Origin: Euryarchaeota archaeon UBA242
GTDB taxonomy: Archaea; Thermoplasmatota; Poseidoniia; Poseidoniales; Poseidoniaceae
Direction of reading: 5' to 3'
Length of the DNA: 37,679 nucleotides
NCBI GenBank assembly: GCA_002499015.1
Contig: DAJY01000100.1
Coordinates: 10,768-48,446, forward strand
The translations under genes were made by a program, and so were the position numbers. Numbering within the stretch: the stretch's first letter is position 1; every line of letters begins with the position of its first letter. The notes under the pieces were generated by a model, which was not told the origin of the DNA, did no database searches, and saw only the letters and a list, made by a program, of their open reading frames with translations. Below, one piece after another: positions 1 to 7,819 of this stretch.

Positions 1-861
1 TCATTAACACAAGCTGGAATATCTGCAGCGGTTCATGTTCAAAGAAAGCATGTCCCAAGAACTCTGAAGCGATTGGAGGGTAATGGTTGTCTAGTTTCAA
101 GTAAGCGACATACTCCGGGGGCCAAACAAAGACGAATCGTATATGGGTTGACTTCAGAAGGGCGCGATATGGCATCTTTATTACGAAACAATATCCTCTC
201 TAGGGAAGTGATAAAAGATGGTTCTTCTATAAAAATATCTGAGTTGAGAAAGGGCGGTCAATTAACTCTTGATTTGCTATCTCATATCGATGAAGCCATG
301 ATATTCCATGAAAACCCAGTGATTTCCCCTGTTTCAAATCCTGATGGAATAGCATCGCTCGATGCTCAGGCCGGTGAACAACTAGTTAGAAGATTATTTG
401 CAAGGGCATGGGAAGACGGGAAAATTACCAAAGATGAGCAACAATTACTATCTGAAGTTGTAGAATTCTTGGGGATGCATCCCGAAAGAGTTCGTCGACT
501 ATCAGATGAATCTCGGCGTAGCCAAAAAGCTCCACCGCCTGAAGAAATTTACCTTGATATGTTGAAACAAGCATTAGTAGATGGCGAATTGGTTGAAGAT
601 GAAATAGCATTACTTGAAACGGTAAGAGTTGCCTTTGGAATAGATCAATTAGCACATCAAAGATTGTTAAAAATTGCAATAGAGGAACCGGTATTACCGC
701 AAAATATCATAACATACCGTGCTACTTTAGAAACTGCGCTAGCAGATGGAATAATTACTGCTGATGAAGACGCAATGCTACAAACATTACAAAATACTTT
801 GAACATTTCACAATTGCAACATGCAGAAATTCTTGCTGAATTACGCGATAGCATCAAATGA
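1..861 (+). CDS. Winged-helix protein with three TerB-like repeats (5' partial)
   Basis: The frame is open to the window edge, so the true start lies upstream; the TTG at 73 is internal. The first ~65 visible residues look like the recognition helix and wing of a MarR/ArsR-type winged helix (VPRTLKRLE, then a basic RR.V.GLTSEGRD stretch). After a linker come three helical repeats, each with a motif DG-x-[IL]-x-x-D-E (DGKITKDE, DGELVEDE, DGIITADE) at visible residues 139, 194 and 249, exactly 55 apart. This acidic helix-loop-helix resembles TerB/TerB-like domains. A transcription regulator whose C-terminal part senses a ligand or metal is an inference. A pfkB-like gene follows after 35 nt on the same strand. 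The specific target is unknown. Confidence 0.7.
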   Translation, partial: SLTQAGISAAVHVQRKHVPRTLKRLEGNGCLVSSKRHTPGAKQRRIVYGLTSEGRDMASLLRNNILSREVIKDGSSIKISELRKGGQLTLDLLSHIDEAMIFHENPVISPVSNPDGIASLDAQAGEQLVRRLFARAWEDGKITKDEQQLLSEVVEFLGMHPERVRRLSDESRRSQKAPPPEEIYLDMLKQALVDGELVEDEIALLETVRVAFGIDQLAHQRLLKIAIEEPVLPQNIITYRATLETALADGIITADEDAMLQTLQNTLNISQLQHAEILAELRDSIK

Positions 862-883
862 TGCCCCCATAACCACTCATTAC

Positions 884-890
884 GAGGGGA
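884..890 (+). promoter_or_regulatory. Shine-Dalgarno site of the PfkB-like gene
   Basis: GAGGGGA lies 6 nt before the ATG at 897 and decides that start over the in-frame ATG two codons later. Similar GAGGTGA sites precede the archease and valS starts, so SD-led initiation is used by part of the genes in this window. Confidence 0.6.
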
Positions 891-896
891 CTTGAA

Positions 897-1958
897 ATGG
901 GCATGACCGATGATGAAGTCGCAATCCACGACCAACTGAACTCATTAAGAGTTCAAGTGAAATCAATTGAATATAGTAAGGTAGTTTTGATTGGAGATAT
1001 TATACTGGATAGGTATATCCATGGCTACGCTAATAACCTCAATTCTAATGCACCTGTCCCAGTTTTGAGAGAAACCCATCGAGAGGAGGATGTTGGCGGT
1101 GCTGCACACGTCGCAAGAGGACTGATTTCTATGGGCGTTGAAACGCATCTGTTCGGTGTTGTCGGTGATGACAGAGCTGGAATTAGTATTTTTGAATCTT
1201 TGGCAGATGAGGGCGTTGAATCAACTGGGATCGCCATCGTTAAAGGTATCACTACTACTGTAAAAAATAGACTCCTTGCAACCAGGGAGAGCCTAGTAAG
1301 CGAAGAACAATTACTTCTCCGCTGGGATATTGAAGGTGATGATGATATTCCAAGTGAAGCGATCAAAGCATTGTTTGAAGAAGCCAAGAGTCACCTTGAT
1401 AAAGCAACAGCAGTTATTCTTTCAGATTATGGACAAGGAGTTATCGTTGAAGAAGGGGTCAAAACAATTATTGAGGCTGCAGCACAGAATAATATTCCTG
1501 TAATAGCCGACCCTAAATTAACGGGATTACATCATACGCATGGCGTTGATTGGGTAATATTCCAAGCCAATGGTTTGGAATTAATGCGTAGGCGTTTGGG
1601 TATAGAAAGTGGAGATGAGGCTGCGCATTTACTAATACAAAATCATGATTGGAAGCATTTGGTGGTAGTTTGTGGAGCAGCCGGAGTTACAATCTATTCC
1701 GCAGACGGAAGTTCTGTCCATGCAGAATGTACATTGACTGACCTGCGACAAATGATTGGTTTGGTAGATGCTGCAGTGGTTGCTATTGCTGTTGCGATTT
1801 CAGAAAAACTGAGTGTTTCGCATACAGCGCAATTAGTAAATGCGGCATGCGAATGTATTCTTGCAGCAAGTAGTTCAGACTCATTTGTATTGAATCGTGA
1901 TGATTTAGTAGATAGAATCGGTGAAATGGCTTGGAATCTCCAAGTATCCAAGCGTTGA
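897..1958 (+). CDS. PfkB-family sugar kinase, HldE/RfaE kinase-domain-like, altered GAGD motif
   Basis: A PfkB-fold protein of 353 residues. The N-terminal substrate region is close to the heptose-7-phosphate kinase half of HldE: GD near 33, DRY at 38-40, APVPVLRE at 52-59, GGAAHVARGL at 67-76, a TVKNRLLA segment near 121-128, and LSDYGQG at 175-181. The family signature GAGD (anion hole plus catalytic Asp) is replaced by GLVD at 288-291: the Asp stays but the Ala-Gly that form the anion hole are lost. There is no nucleotidyltransferase domain, unlike bifunctional HldE. Known family members phosphorylate sugars with ATP; the substrate here is unknown and activity may be reduced. It sits between the wHTH-TerB gene and archease on one strand. 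Confidence 0.8.
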   Translation: MGMTDDEVAIHDQLNSLRVQVKSIEYSKVVLIGDIILDRYIHGYANNLNSNAPVPVLRETHREEDVGGAAHVARGLISMGVETHLFGVVGDDRAGISIFESLADEGVESTGIAIVKGITTTVKNRLLATRESLVSEEQLLLRWDIEGDDDIPSEAIKALFEEAKSHLDKATAVILSDYGQGVIVEEGVKTIIEAAAQNNIPVIADPKLTGLHHTHGVDWVIFQANGLELMRRRLGIESGDEAAHLLIQNHDWKHLVVVCGAAGVTIYSADGSSVHAECTLTDLRQMIGLVDAAVVAIAVAISEKLSVSHTAQLVNAACECILAASSSDSFVLNRDDLVDRIGEMAWNLQVSKR

Positions 1959-1967
1959 GGTGATTTT

Positions 1968-2468
1968 ATGAGTTATTGGCCAAGGCCAACCACTGCCGAT
2001 ATCGGTTTACGGGCATTTTCTAATTCACCACATAATTTGATGGTGCAGGCTGCCCTTGGGATGCAAAATATTCTATTGAATGATGAATCGAATTCCAATC
2101 TAAATAAACACCTAAGGCACAATTCGCAATGGAATGTTAGTATTGATTGTGGAGATGATGAATTATACTATGATCTGCTTTTGCTAAAATGGCTGGACGA
2201 AATTCTTTATCGCAGCGAAATCAAGCAACAATGGTTTGTTGATGGACAAGTGATTATTAGCCATTCAAACGGAAAACTAAATTTGCAGGCTCAAGTTTCA
2301 TGGATTGATTGTGAATTAATTACTCGCGAAATTGAGATTAAGGCAGTCACAAGTCACCAGTTAAAATTTGAACAAGTATCTCAGCAACAAGAGATTTTGA
2401 GTGAATGGCCAGAAGTTCCATCGTTTCAAGGACCTGGATGGTTTTGTGATGTCATCTTTGACATATGA
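1968..2468 (+). CDS. Archease (RtcB tRNA-ligase cofactor)
   Basis: 166 residues, the usual archease size. Family signatures: TADIG at 9-13 near the N-terminus (usually HTADIG; the His is Thr here), a WLDEILY segment mid-protein, EIKAVTSHQLK, and the C-terminal VIFDI. The acidic metal-site residues expected from the family, Asp11 and Asp165, are present. Archease stimulates RtcB, the GTP-dependent ligase that joins tRNA halves after intron removal and seals RNA with 2',3'-cyclic phosphate ends. GAGGTGA sits just before the ATG at 1968, and the gap to the kinase stop is only 9 nt, so the two are probably co-transcribed. No rtcB is in the window. Confidence 0.9.
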   Translation: MSYWPRPTTADIGLRAFSNSPHNLMVQAALGMQNILLNDESNSNLNKHLRHNSQWNVSIDCGDDELYYDLLLLKWLDEILYRSEIKQQWFVDGQVIISHSNGKLNLQAQVSWIDCELITREIEIKAVTSHQLKFEQVSQQQEILSEWPEVPSFQGPGWFCDVIFDI

Positions 2469-2473
2469 AAAAA
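2468..2473 (-). terminator. T-run terminator candidate for the SRP RNA
   Basis: Read on the minus strand, six T residues follow the SRP RNA 3' stem by about 20 nt. Archaeal termination typically uses oligo-T without a required hairpin. The run overlaps the last base of the convergent archease stop codon. Confidence 0.4.
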
Positions 2474-2489
2474 GTAGACTAAACATTAG

Positions 2490-2790
2490 AAAGGTGGGAA
2501 TCCGAGGGTGGACGCTCGTTCCTATCAGCCGAATCTGTACACTTCCTCCATCCCGAAACCCCAAAGCACTCATGGCCCCGAGTAGGGCTGCTCCGTTCCC
2601 GGCCTGACCTAATCCCTCGGTTATCTAATTCCCGTTTTCTTCCGAAGACGGTTCATAGCACCCGAATCATGTGGGGGCGAGACATCAATGTCCGCATACA
2701 GAAACCAATAAGCCGCTTTCGCCGCCCCAAGGCTTTCAGCCCACCATAAAGACGATTTGTGGTATAGGGTACGCCTAGCTCCCCACCTAT
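2490..2790 (-). ncRNA. ffs: Signal recognition particle RNA (archaeal 7S/SRP RNA)
   Basis: This stretch has no convincing protein gene and is clearly richer in G+C than its flanks. On the minus strand, 2609-2585 reads GGTCAGGCCGGGAACGGAGC followed by AGCCC. This is the conserved helix 8 of SRP RNA, with a GGAA tetraloop (2599-2596) on a CCG/CGG stem and the asymmetric loop sequences that bind SRP54/Ffh. The predicted ends pair: GGTGGG at 2787-2782 with CCCACC at 2498-2493, which is the terminal helix of archaeal SRP RNA. The ~300-nt length fits the archaeal type with Alu and S domains rather than short bacterial 4.5S RNA. A GAAA-capped hairpin near 2714-2727 lies on the Alu side. The exact ends are estimated. 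Confidence 0.9.
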
Positions 2791-2812
2791 CCCATCCAAT
2801 CCTAACACAGGC

Positions 2813-2819
2813 TATATTT
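2813..2819 (-). promoter_or_regulatory. TATA-like box of the SRP RNA gene
   Basis: The minus strand reads AAATATA here. Archaeal transcription normally starts about 25-27 nt downstream of the box centre, which would be near 2790, only 3 nt before the first base of the terminal stem of the SRP RNA. The agreement supports both the promoter and the 5' end. Confidence 0.55.
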
Positions 2820-2847
2820 GAACAACTCGCTTTAGCAGCAGGGGATA

Positions 2848-3246
2848 TTATTCCGATTCTTGTTCAACTTGTTCTTCATATTTTGATGGACAGGAAGTTT
2901 TGATTATTTCTGCCTCAAATATATATTGATTATTTTCAAATCGTAAAATACCTTCAGCGTATACCGTTCTATTATCTCCAAGACCATTGGAAACTGAAGC
3001 TTGAGAAAAATCAATAATAATAGATTCACTATCACCATGGAGAATAAATGTTGATGTTGCATTGTCAATACTTCCATCAGAAACTTCACCTCTAATAGCA
3101 ATTGATTTGCCAATGAGTGAATCAGGGTCATCCATTAGAACATCTACAGTTCTAGTAGGTTCTGGTGCTTCTAATATTATTACACCGAGAAGGAAGATGG
3201 TAATTAATCCACCAATGATTAGGAACCTGGTTCTTCTTGCGAGCAT
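2848..3246 (-). CDS. CcmE-like OB-fold heme-chaperone protein with CxxxY motif
   Basis: 132 residues: an N-terminal membrane anchor (about 7-26, FLIIGG...VIIL) and then a small beta-barrel domain with the CcmE pattern DVLxxxxxLIGKxIxIRGEVxxGSI, a central F.L.G stretch, VYAEGILRFENNQYIFEAEII and a C-terminal CPSKY. CcmE carries heme covalently on a His in the HxxxY motif. A CxxxY variant, with Cys in place of His, is described for archaeal and some delta-proteobacterial cytochrome c maturation systems, and Cys119-Tyr123 fits it. The ATG directly abuts the pyrD stop, so it is translated from the pyrD transcript. No ccmC, ccmF or other maturation gene is in the window. A generic OB-fold anchored protein is the alternative. 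Confidence 0.72.
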   Translation of the reverse strand: MLARRTRFLIIGGLITIFLLGVIILEAPEPTRTVDVLMDDPDSLIGKSIAIRGEVSDGSIDNATSTFILHGDSESIIIDFSQASVSNGLGDNRTVYAEGILRFENNQYIFEAEIIKTSCPSKYEEQVEQESE

Positions 3247-4374
3247 TCAGTCACCTCTGTGAGAACTTCCTATGGCCTGATCCAATGTTGAATAACCGTT
3301 TTGCCTCATTTTCTTATCAATTCCATTTACTACCTGTTTCGTCAAGGATGCTCCCTCAAAAACAAATCCACTATAAGCTTGAATCAAGGATGCACCGGCA
3401 CAAATTTTCTGCCATGCATCTTCTCCAGACATTATTCCACCAACTCCAATTATTGGGAACTCTCCTTTAGTCATTTTGTAAATTTTTGAAATCATTTCTG
3501 TAGATTTCTGCTGGACTGGCAAACCACTCATGCCACCAGTTTGAGCGAATAACCCTTGTTCCTTGGCGTTGATTTCACTTGGGCGACTAGTAGTAGTATT
3601 TGATGCAATAATACCGTTACAGCCATTCGAGCGGGCTGTATTGACTATTGCCATCAATTGGTCATCATTCAAATCTGGTGAAATCTTAACCAATATTGGT
3701 TTTAGAGAAATTCCATGTAATTTCGATTCAGATTCATTAACAACCTTACATGATTCAATTATCTTCTTCAAATCATCATCTTTCTGTAATTCTCTGAGAT
3801 TAGGAGTATTTGGTGATGAAACGTTTATGACAAAAACATCCGCATATTTCCATAACCGTTGCATTGTAGTTGCATAATCAGCGGCAGCATCTTCAAGTTT
3901 AGTTAGTTTTGATTTACCCAAATTTATCCAAAGAGGAATTTTTGGCTGTCCGTATTTTGAAAAATGCTTATTGAGTTGTATTGCTATATTCTCACTACCA
4001 GGATTATTGAAACCCATTCGATTTACTAAAGCCTTTGATTTTCCTGCCCGAAACATTCTAGGTTTTGGATTACCCAATTGTTCAAGCATTGTAATTCCTC
4101 CAATTTCCATGAACCCCAACCCCAGTGATTCCCAGCCACGCAATGCTTCTGCTCTCTTATCCATTCCAGCAGCAATTCCGAATGGATTCTTGAAATCTAA
4201 GCCAAATATCGCAGTTGGAATTTGTTTAGATGGTTTGTACATTAGCGATACTGAACTTCTAGTTAATGGATTGGAAACCATCAATCGTAATAATTTCAGG
4301 GCTCTACTGTGCGCTTTCTCTGAATCTTGAATTGCCAATAAGGGCTTGGCGATGATGCTGTACCCAAGTCCCAT
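3247..4374 (-). CDS. pyrD: Dihydroorotate dehydrogenase, class 2 (quinone-dependent)
   Basis: Oxidises dihydroorotate to orotate in UMP synthesis, with FMN and a membrane quinone as acceptor. Class-2 marks: FGLDFKNPFGIAAGMDK, an EIGGITMLEQLGNPKPRMFR segment, NRMGFNN, and INVSSPNTPNLRELQ, which holds the class-2 catalytic Ser. The C-terminal part has SNTTTSR, GGMSGLP and the FMN phosphate site GVGGIMSGEDA. I place the start at the ATG at 4374 (375 residues, MGLGYSIIAKPLL), which resembles the amphipathic N-terminus of class-2 enzymes. The open frame reaches 4440 but would then overlap the divergent gene at 4418. The stop abuts the ccmE-like start. A quinone-linked enzyme fits with the mqnC-like gene at 13.3 kb. 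Confidence 0.92.
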   Translation of the reverse strand: MGLGYSIIAKPLLAIQDSEKAHSRALKLLRLMVSNPLTRSSVSLMYKPSKQIPTAIFGLDFKNPFGIAAGMDKRAEALRGWESLGLGFMEIGGITMLEQLGNPKPRMFRAGKSKALVNRMGFNNPGSENIAIQLNKHFSKYGQPKIPLWINLGKSKLTKLEDAAADYATTMQRLWKYADVFVINVSSPNTPNLRELQKDDDLKKIIESCKVVNESESKLHGISLKPILVKISPDLNDDQLMAIVNTARSNGCNGIIASNTTTSRPSEINAKEQGLFAQTGGMSGLPVQQKSTEMISKIYKMTKGEFPIIGVGGIMSGEDAWQKICAGASLIQAYSGFVFEGASLTKQVVNGIDKKMRQNGYSTLDQAIGSSHRGD

Positions 4375-4417
4375 ATTAGGTGGGTGATGAAAGGTATTCT
4401 TCAAGACTTGTGCTTGT

Positions 4418-4864
4418 ATGGGCACAAATATGCGCATCACTGACCCTCAATGGCCAGCACTGCGCGAAGCCGCAAGAAGGATTTTGAGATTAAAGGAAAT
4501 AAAAATTATAATTCCGACTGAATACCATTCTATCACAAATGAAATGATACTAGGGCTTGGAGAAAAACAACCATCACGGCTAACATTCCCACAAATAACC
4601 GAAGGAACCGCCATCGCTGTTGAAATGTTAACTCTGGAAGAAGAACTCGATGGAAGAATAATACAAATCTCTCACAATGAACCGGATTCTGATATTCTTT
4701 GGATCAATGGTGATAATATTTTGTGGCTTGACATAATAGATGCTTGTGAAGAGTTATTATTTGCTGGATACCCCGGTTGTGTCGGATGTGGAGGTCCGAA
4801 CTCAGAACAGAAATGGAACGAATTTAATCAGAGAATTGTTACAAGAAATATTAGTCACCGTTAA
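4418..4864 (+). CDS. Hypothetical protein with C-terminal cysteine cluster
   Basis: 148 residues (144 if translation starts at the ATG at 4430). I do not recognise a family. It is soluble, with no signal or membrane segment. The N-terminal half is basic and helical (LREAARRILRLKEIKIII). The C-terminal half is acidic and ends in a cysteine-containing stretch DACEELLFAGYPGCVGCGG, so three Cys fall within about 15 residues, which could bind a metal. It is divergent from pyrD with 43 nt between the two starts, which leaves room only for short or leaderless transcripts. It is followed by a topoisomerase gene after a gap with its own TATA-like box. Confidence 0.7.
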   Translation: MGTNMRITDPQWPALREAARRILRLKEIKIIIPTEYHSITNEMILGLGEKQPSRLTFPQITEGTAIAVEMLTLEEELDGRIIQISHNEPDSDILWINGDNILWLDIIDACEELLFAGYPGCVGCGGPNSEQKWNEFNQRIVTRNISHR

Positions 4865-4900
4865 CCGAGAAAATTTCAAAAATAAATTATCACTTTTGAC

Positions 4901-4918
4901 TAGATACTAAAGTATCTA
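4901..4918. repeat. Perfect inverted repeat upstream of the topoisomerase gene
   Basis: TAGATAC and GTATCTA (7-bp arms) flank a 4-nt TAAA loop. It lies 37 nt after the preceding stop and about 65 nt before the topoisomerase ATG, overlapping a TATA-like TATTTA at 4917-4922. It could be an operator at the promoter or a weak hairpin ending the upstream transcript; the sequence does not decide. Confidence 0.45.
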
Positions 4919-4984
4919 TTTACAGACCCTTTCAAATCTGCTTTAGAGAGGGTTCAAGTATTGTCGCCATTGGCCTTCAAATTC

Positions 4985-7744
4985 ATGGTAGTTCTCATCC
5001 TCGCTGAAAAACCAAGTGTTGCTGCTGATGTCGCTAATGTGCTCGGAGCCAATAATAAGCATGAGACTCATTGGCAAGGAAATGACTTGATTGTCACATG
5101 GGCAATAGGTCATTTATTGCAATTAAAGTACATGGACGACTATGATGCAGATTTCAAAGATTGGAGGAAAACAGTAGAAAGATTGCCATTCATTCCCGAA
5201 GAATTCCAGTATAAAGCAATTGGTGGGAGAGGAAATAAACAACTTACTGCTATTACAAAATTGATTAAAGATAAAAGTGTAAATGAGATTGTTAATGCTT
5301 GTGACGCTGCAAGAGAGGGTGAATTAATTTTCAGAACCATTGTAGAACATAGTAAGTCTAAATTGCCTACTAGTAGAATGTGGCTACAATCAATGACACC
5401 GGATTCAATTCAAAACGCGTGGGATGGTAGAAAGCCTGGTGAAGAATATAACTCACTCAGAGATGCAGCTTATTCCCGTAATGAGGCTGATTGGATAATT
5501 GGTATGAACGGTTCTAGAATTGCCAATTCATTCCTTCCGAAGAAAAGAAATGACAAGGGTGCTATTTCGCTTGGCCGTGTGCAAACCGCAACGCTTGCTA
5601 TGATAGTAGATCACGAGTTAGAAGTTCTAGGACATCAACCAGTTCCATATTGGCAATTGGAAGCTAAATTTACTGCAGGTGAAGCAATATGGAATGCTCG
5701 TTGGGAAAGAAACGGGCACAAAGATGATGAAGATAAACCGGAATATAAATCGCATAGAATAATAGAAGCATCTGAAAAAGAAAAACTTGAGATAATCTTA
5801 TCCGCCGCATCACATGCTGATGTTACACAACAAAATAGAGACTCTGTCGAGAATCCACCACTCAATTTTGATTTGACTACTTTGCAAAGAGAGGCCAACA
5901 ACATCTGGTCTTGGTCGGCGAAAAGAACACTTGGTGTAGCACAGGCTTTGTATGATACTTACAAATTAACAACTTATCCACGTACTGATTCACGATATTT
6001 ACCTGAGGATATGTTCGAGGAAATTACCAACACGATTCATAAGTTAGCTGCACAGGACAAATATAATTCACACGCATTGAAAATTGTTGATGCAAAGAGT
6101 TCCTCTGGAACTGGCATGAACAATACAAAACGTAATTTCAATAATGCTAAAGTTAGTGATCACTTTGCAGTAATCCCTACTGGGAAAATTCCTGATGGAC
6201 TCAGTGGCGACCATGCTAAATTATATGATTTAATTGTGCGAACTTTCCTTGCTTCATGGTACCCAGAGGCGACTTGGGATGTACAGAAGAGAACTGCATC
6301 AATAGAAGGTGAAAATTTCATTAAAGAATCTCGCTGTCTAAAGGTTCCTGGATGGAGGGAGGTCAAGCCTAAAAAACAAGATCTTCCTGAAGGTTGGAAT
6401 TCATTACCATCAAACCCATGCAAAGCAGATATCACGGAATCTGAATTCAAAGAAGAGAAATCTAAACCAAAAAACCGCTTGAAGGAAGCGGGTTTGCTAA
6501 GATTGATGGAGCATGCTGGTAAGCAAATCGATGATGATGACTTGGCGGCTGCAATAAAGGATAAAGGTCTTGGAACTCCGGCAACAAGAGCAGATACCAT
6601 TGAGAAGTTAGTTGATAGAGGATATATTATCCGTTCACGTAATGGTTCGATAAGCGGAACTGCGCATGGAATTAGAATTATTGATGTCCTGCGAAGAATC
6701 CCTGTTGATTGGATTACTTCTGCTGAATTAACTGGAGAAATGGAATCATCACTTCTAAATGTTCAACGAGGTGAAGAACCAAGAGAAACATATATGCAAA
6801 GTATTGTTGCCAAGACAACTTCAATGGTTAATCTGATTCGCGACCATGACCGAGTTCAACTTTATGCCGATGAACCTTCATTAGGCGATTGTCCCCAATG
6901 TGGTAGCCAAATAAATGAGACTACATTGTCTTACCAATGCGCCGAAAATAAAGGGCGTGACAAAGGTTGTTCATTCGTATTTTGGAAAGATTCATCAGGG
7001 CGTTGGTTTGATAGAATTACCGCTACACGCTTAATTGAGAATAAAACAATAACCGATTTACATGGATTCTTTAATCGTAATGGTGAAAGTTATGATGCAA
7101 CAATCACCTTAGAAGAAGATGGTAAAGTGACATCAGCAGGTGCTGAATCAACCGCTAAAGTAACCGATGAAGAATTATGCCCTTGTCCTGCTTGTGAACA
7201 TGGTACGATCCGTATTGGAGATAATATATATGCTTGCGATTTTGATGATTGTAAATTTAGGGGAATTTCAAAGGAAATGTGTAAACGAGTGATAACTGCT
7301 GAAGAAGCAAAGATGATTCTTACTGACGGAAAGTCACCACTACTGAAAGATTTCACATCAAAGAAAAACCTCCCGTTCAATGCATTCCTAGTTCTGACTG
7401 GAAACCGAGTAAGTTACGAATTCCCTCCACGTGATGCACCTGCAGATGCAAAGAAATTCCCTATTGTTGCAGGTGTAGTTGCTATTTGTCCGATTCATAG
7501 CGTTAATATTATTGAAACTGAAACTACATATCAACCAGAAGAGGCAGGTTCAGGTTGTAGTATTCAGTTAATGCGAGAAATCTCAAAAAGAGTGATAACT
7601 CGTGAAGAAGCAAAGGAATTAATTGAGAAGAAATCTGTAGGACCATTTGATGATTTCCTCTCGAAGAAAACACAAAAACCGTTTGCTTCATCTCTTTACC
7701 TTAAGAAAAATGAGTCTGTAGGATATAAATTCGCTAAGCGTTAA
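4985..7744 (+). CDS. topB: Type IA DNA topoisomerase III-like, with zinc fingers and C-terminal repeats
   Basis: Relaxes or decatenates DNA through a 5'-phosphotyrosine intermediate. The start at 4985 gives MVVLILAEKPSVA, the usual N-terminus; an in-frame TTG at 4961 with GAGAGG at 4946 is a credible alternative. The Toprim domain has AEKPS and CDAAREGE, where canonical DxD is DxA, as in TopB proteins with DAGREGE. The catalytic Tyr is 331 in TTYPRTDSRYL (E. coli TopB uses Tyr328). ISLGRVQTAT and GLGTPATRADTIEKL are also present. After about 630 come a CxxC zinc finger (Cys636 on), a second Cys cluster at 732, and tandem topoisomerase C-terminal repeats, each with KRVITxEEAKxLI. At 919 residues it is longer than E. 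coli TopB. The domain set looks bacterial, so transfer is possible. Confidence 0.92.
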   Translation: MVVLILAEKPSVAADVANVLGANNKHETHWQGNDLIVTWAIGHLLQLKYMDDYDADFKDWRKTVERLPFIPEEFQYKAIGGRGNKQLTAITKLIKDKSVNEIVNACDAAREGELIFRTIVEHSKSKLPTSRMWLQSMTPDSIQNAWDGRKPGEEYNSLRDAAYSRNEADWIIGMNGSRIANSFLPKKRNDKGAISLGRVQTATLAMIVDHELEVLGHQPVPYWQLEAKFTAGEAIWNARWERNGHKDDEDKPEYKSHRIIEASEKEKLEIILSAASHADVTQQNRDSVENPPLNFDLTTLQREANNIWSWSAKRTLGVAQALYDTYKLTTYPRTDSRYLPEDMFEEITNTIHKLAAQDKYNSHALKIVDAKSSSGTGMNNTKRNFNNAKVSDHFAVIPTGKIPDGLSGDHAKLYDLIVRTFLASWYPEATWDVQKRTASIEGENFIKESRCLKVPGWREVKPKKQDLPEGWNSLPSNPCKADITESEFKEEKSKPKNRLKEAGLLRLMEHAGKQIDDDDLAAAIKDKGLGTPATRADTIEKLVDRGYIIRSRNGSISGTAHGIRIIDVLRRIPVDWITSAELTGEMESSLLNVQRGEEPRETYMQSIVAKTTSMVNLIRDHDRVQLYADEPSLGDCPQCGSQINETTLSYQCAENKGRDKGCSFVFWKDSSGRWFDRITATRLIENKTITDLHGFFNRNGESYDATITLEEDGKVTSAGAESTAKVTDEELCPCPACEHGTIRIGDNIYACDFDDCKFRGISKEMCKRVITAEEAKMILTDGKSPLLKDFTSKKNLPFNAFLVLTGNRVSYEFPPRDAPADAKKFPIVAGVVAICPIHSVNIIETETTYQPEEAGSGCSIQLMREISKRVITREEAKELIEKKSVGPFDDFLSKKTQKPFASSLYLKKNESVGYKFAKR

Positions 7745-7819
7745 TTACCACCATCTTTGCTGATTTATCCTTAATTTCCATGAGAAGGTTGATGGCTCAT
7801 CGGTTGCGGTTGCAGTATT

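Noticed and set aside
2401..2607. A 68-residue plus-strand open frame, and a 70-residue minus-strand one at 2361-2573, between archease and ccmE
   Set aside because: Both overlap the SRP RNA and its 3' flank, and the composition is that of structured RNA rather than protein.
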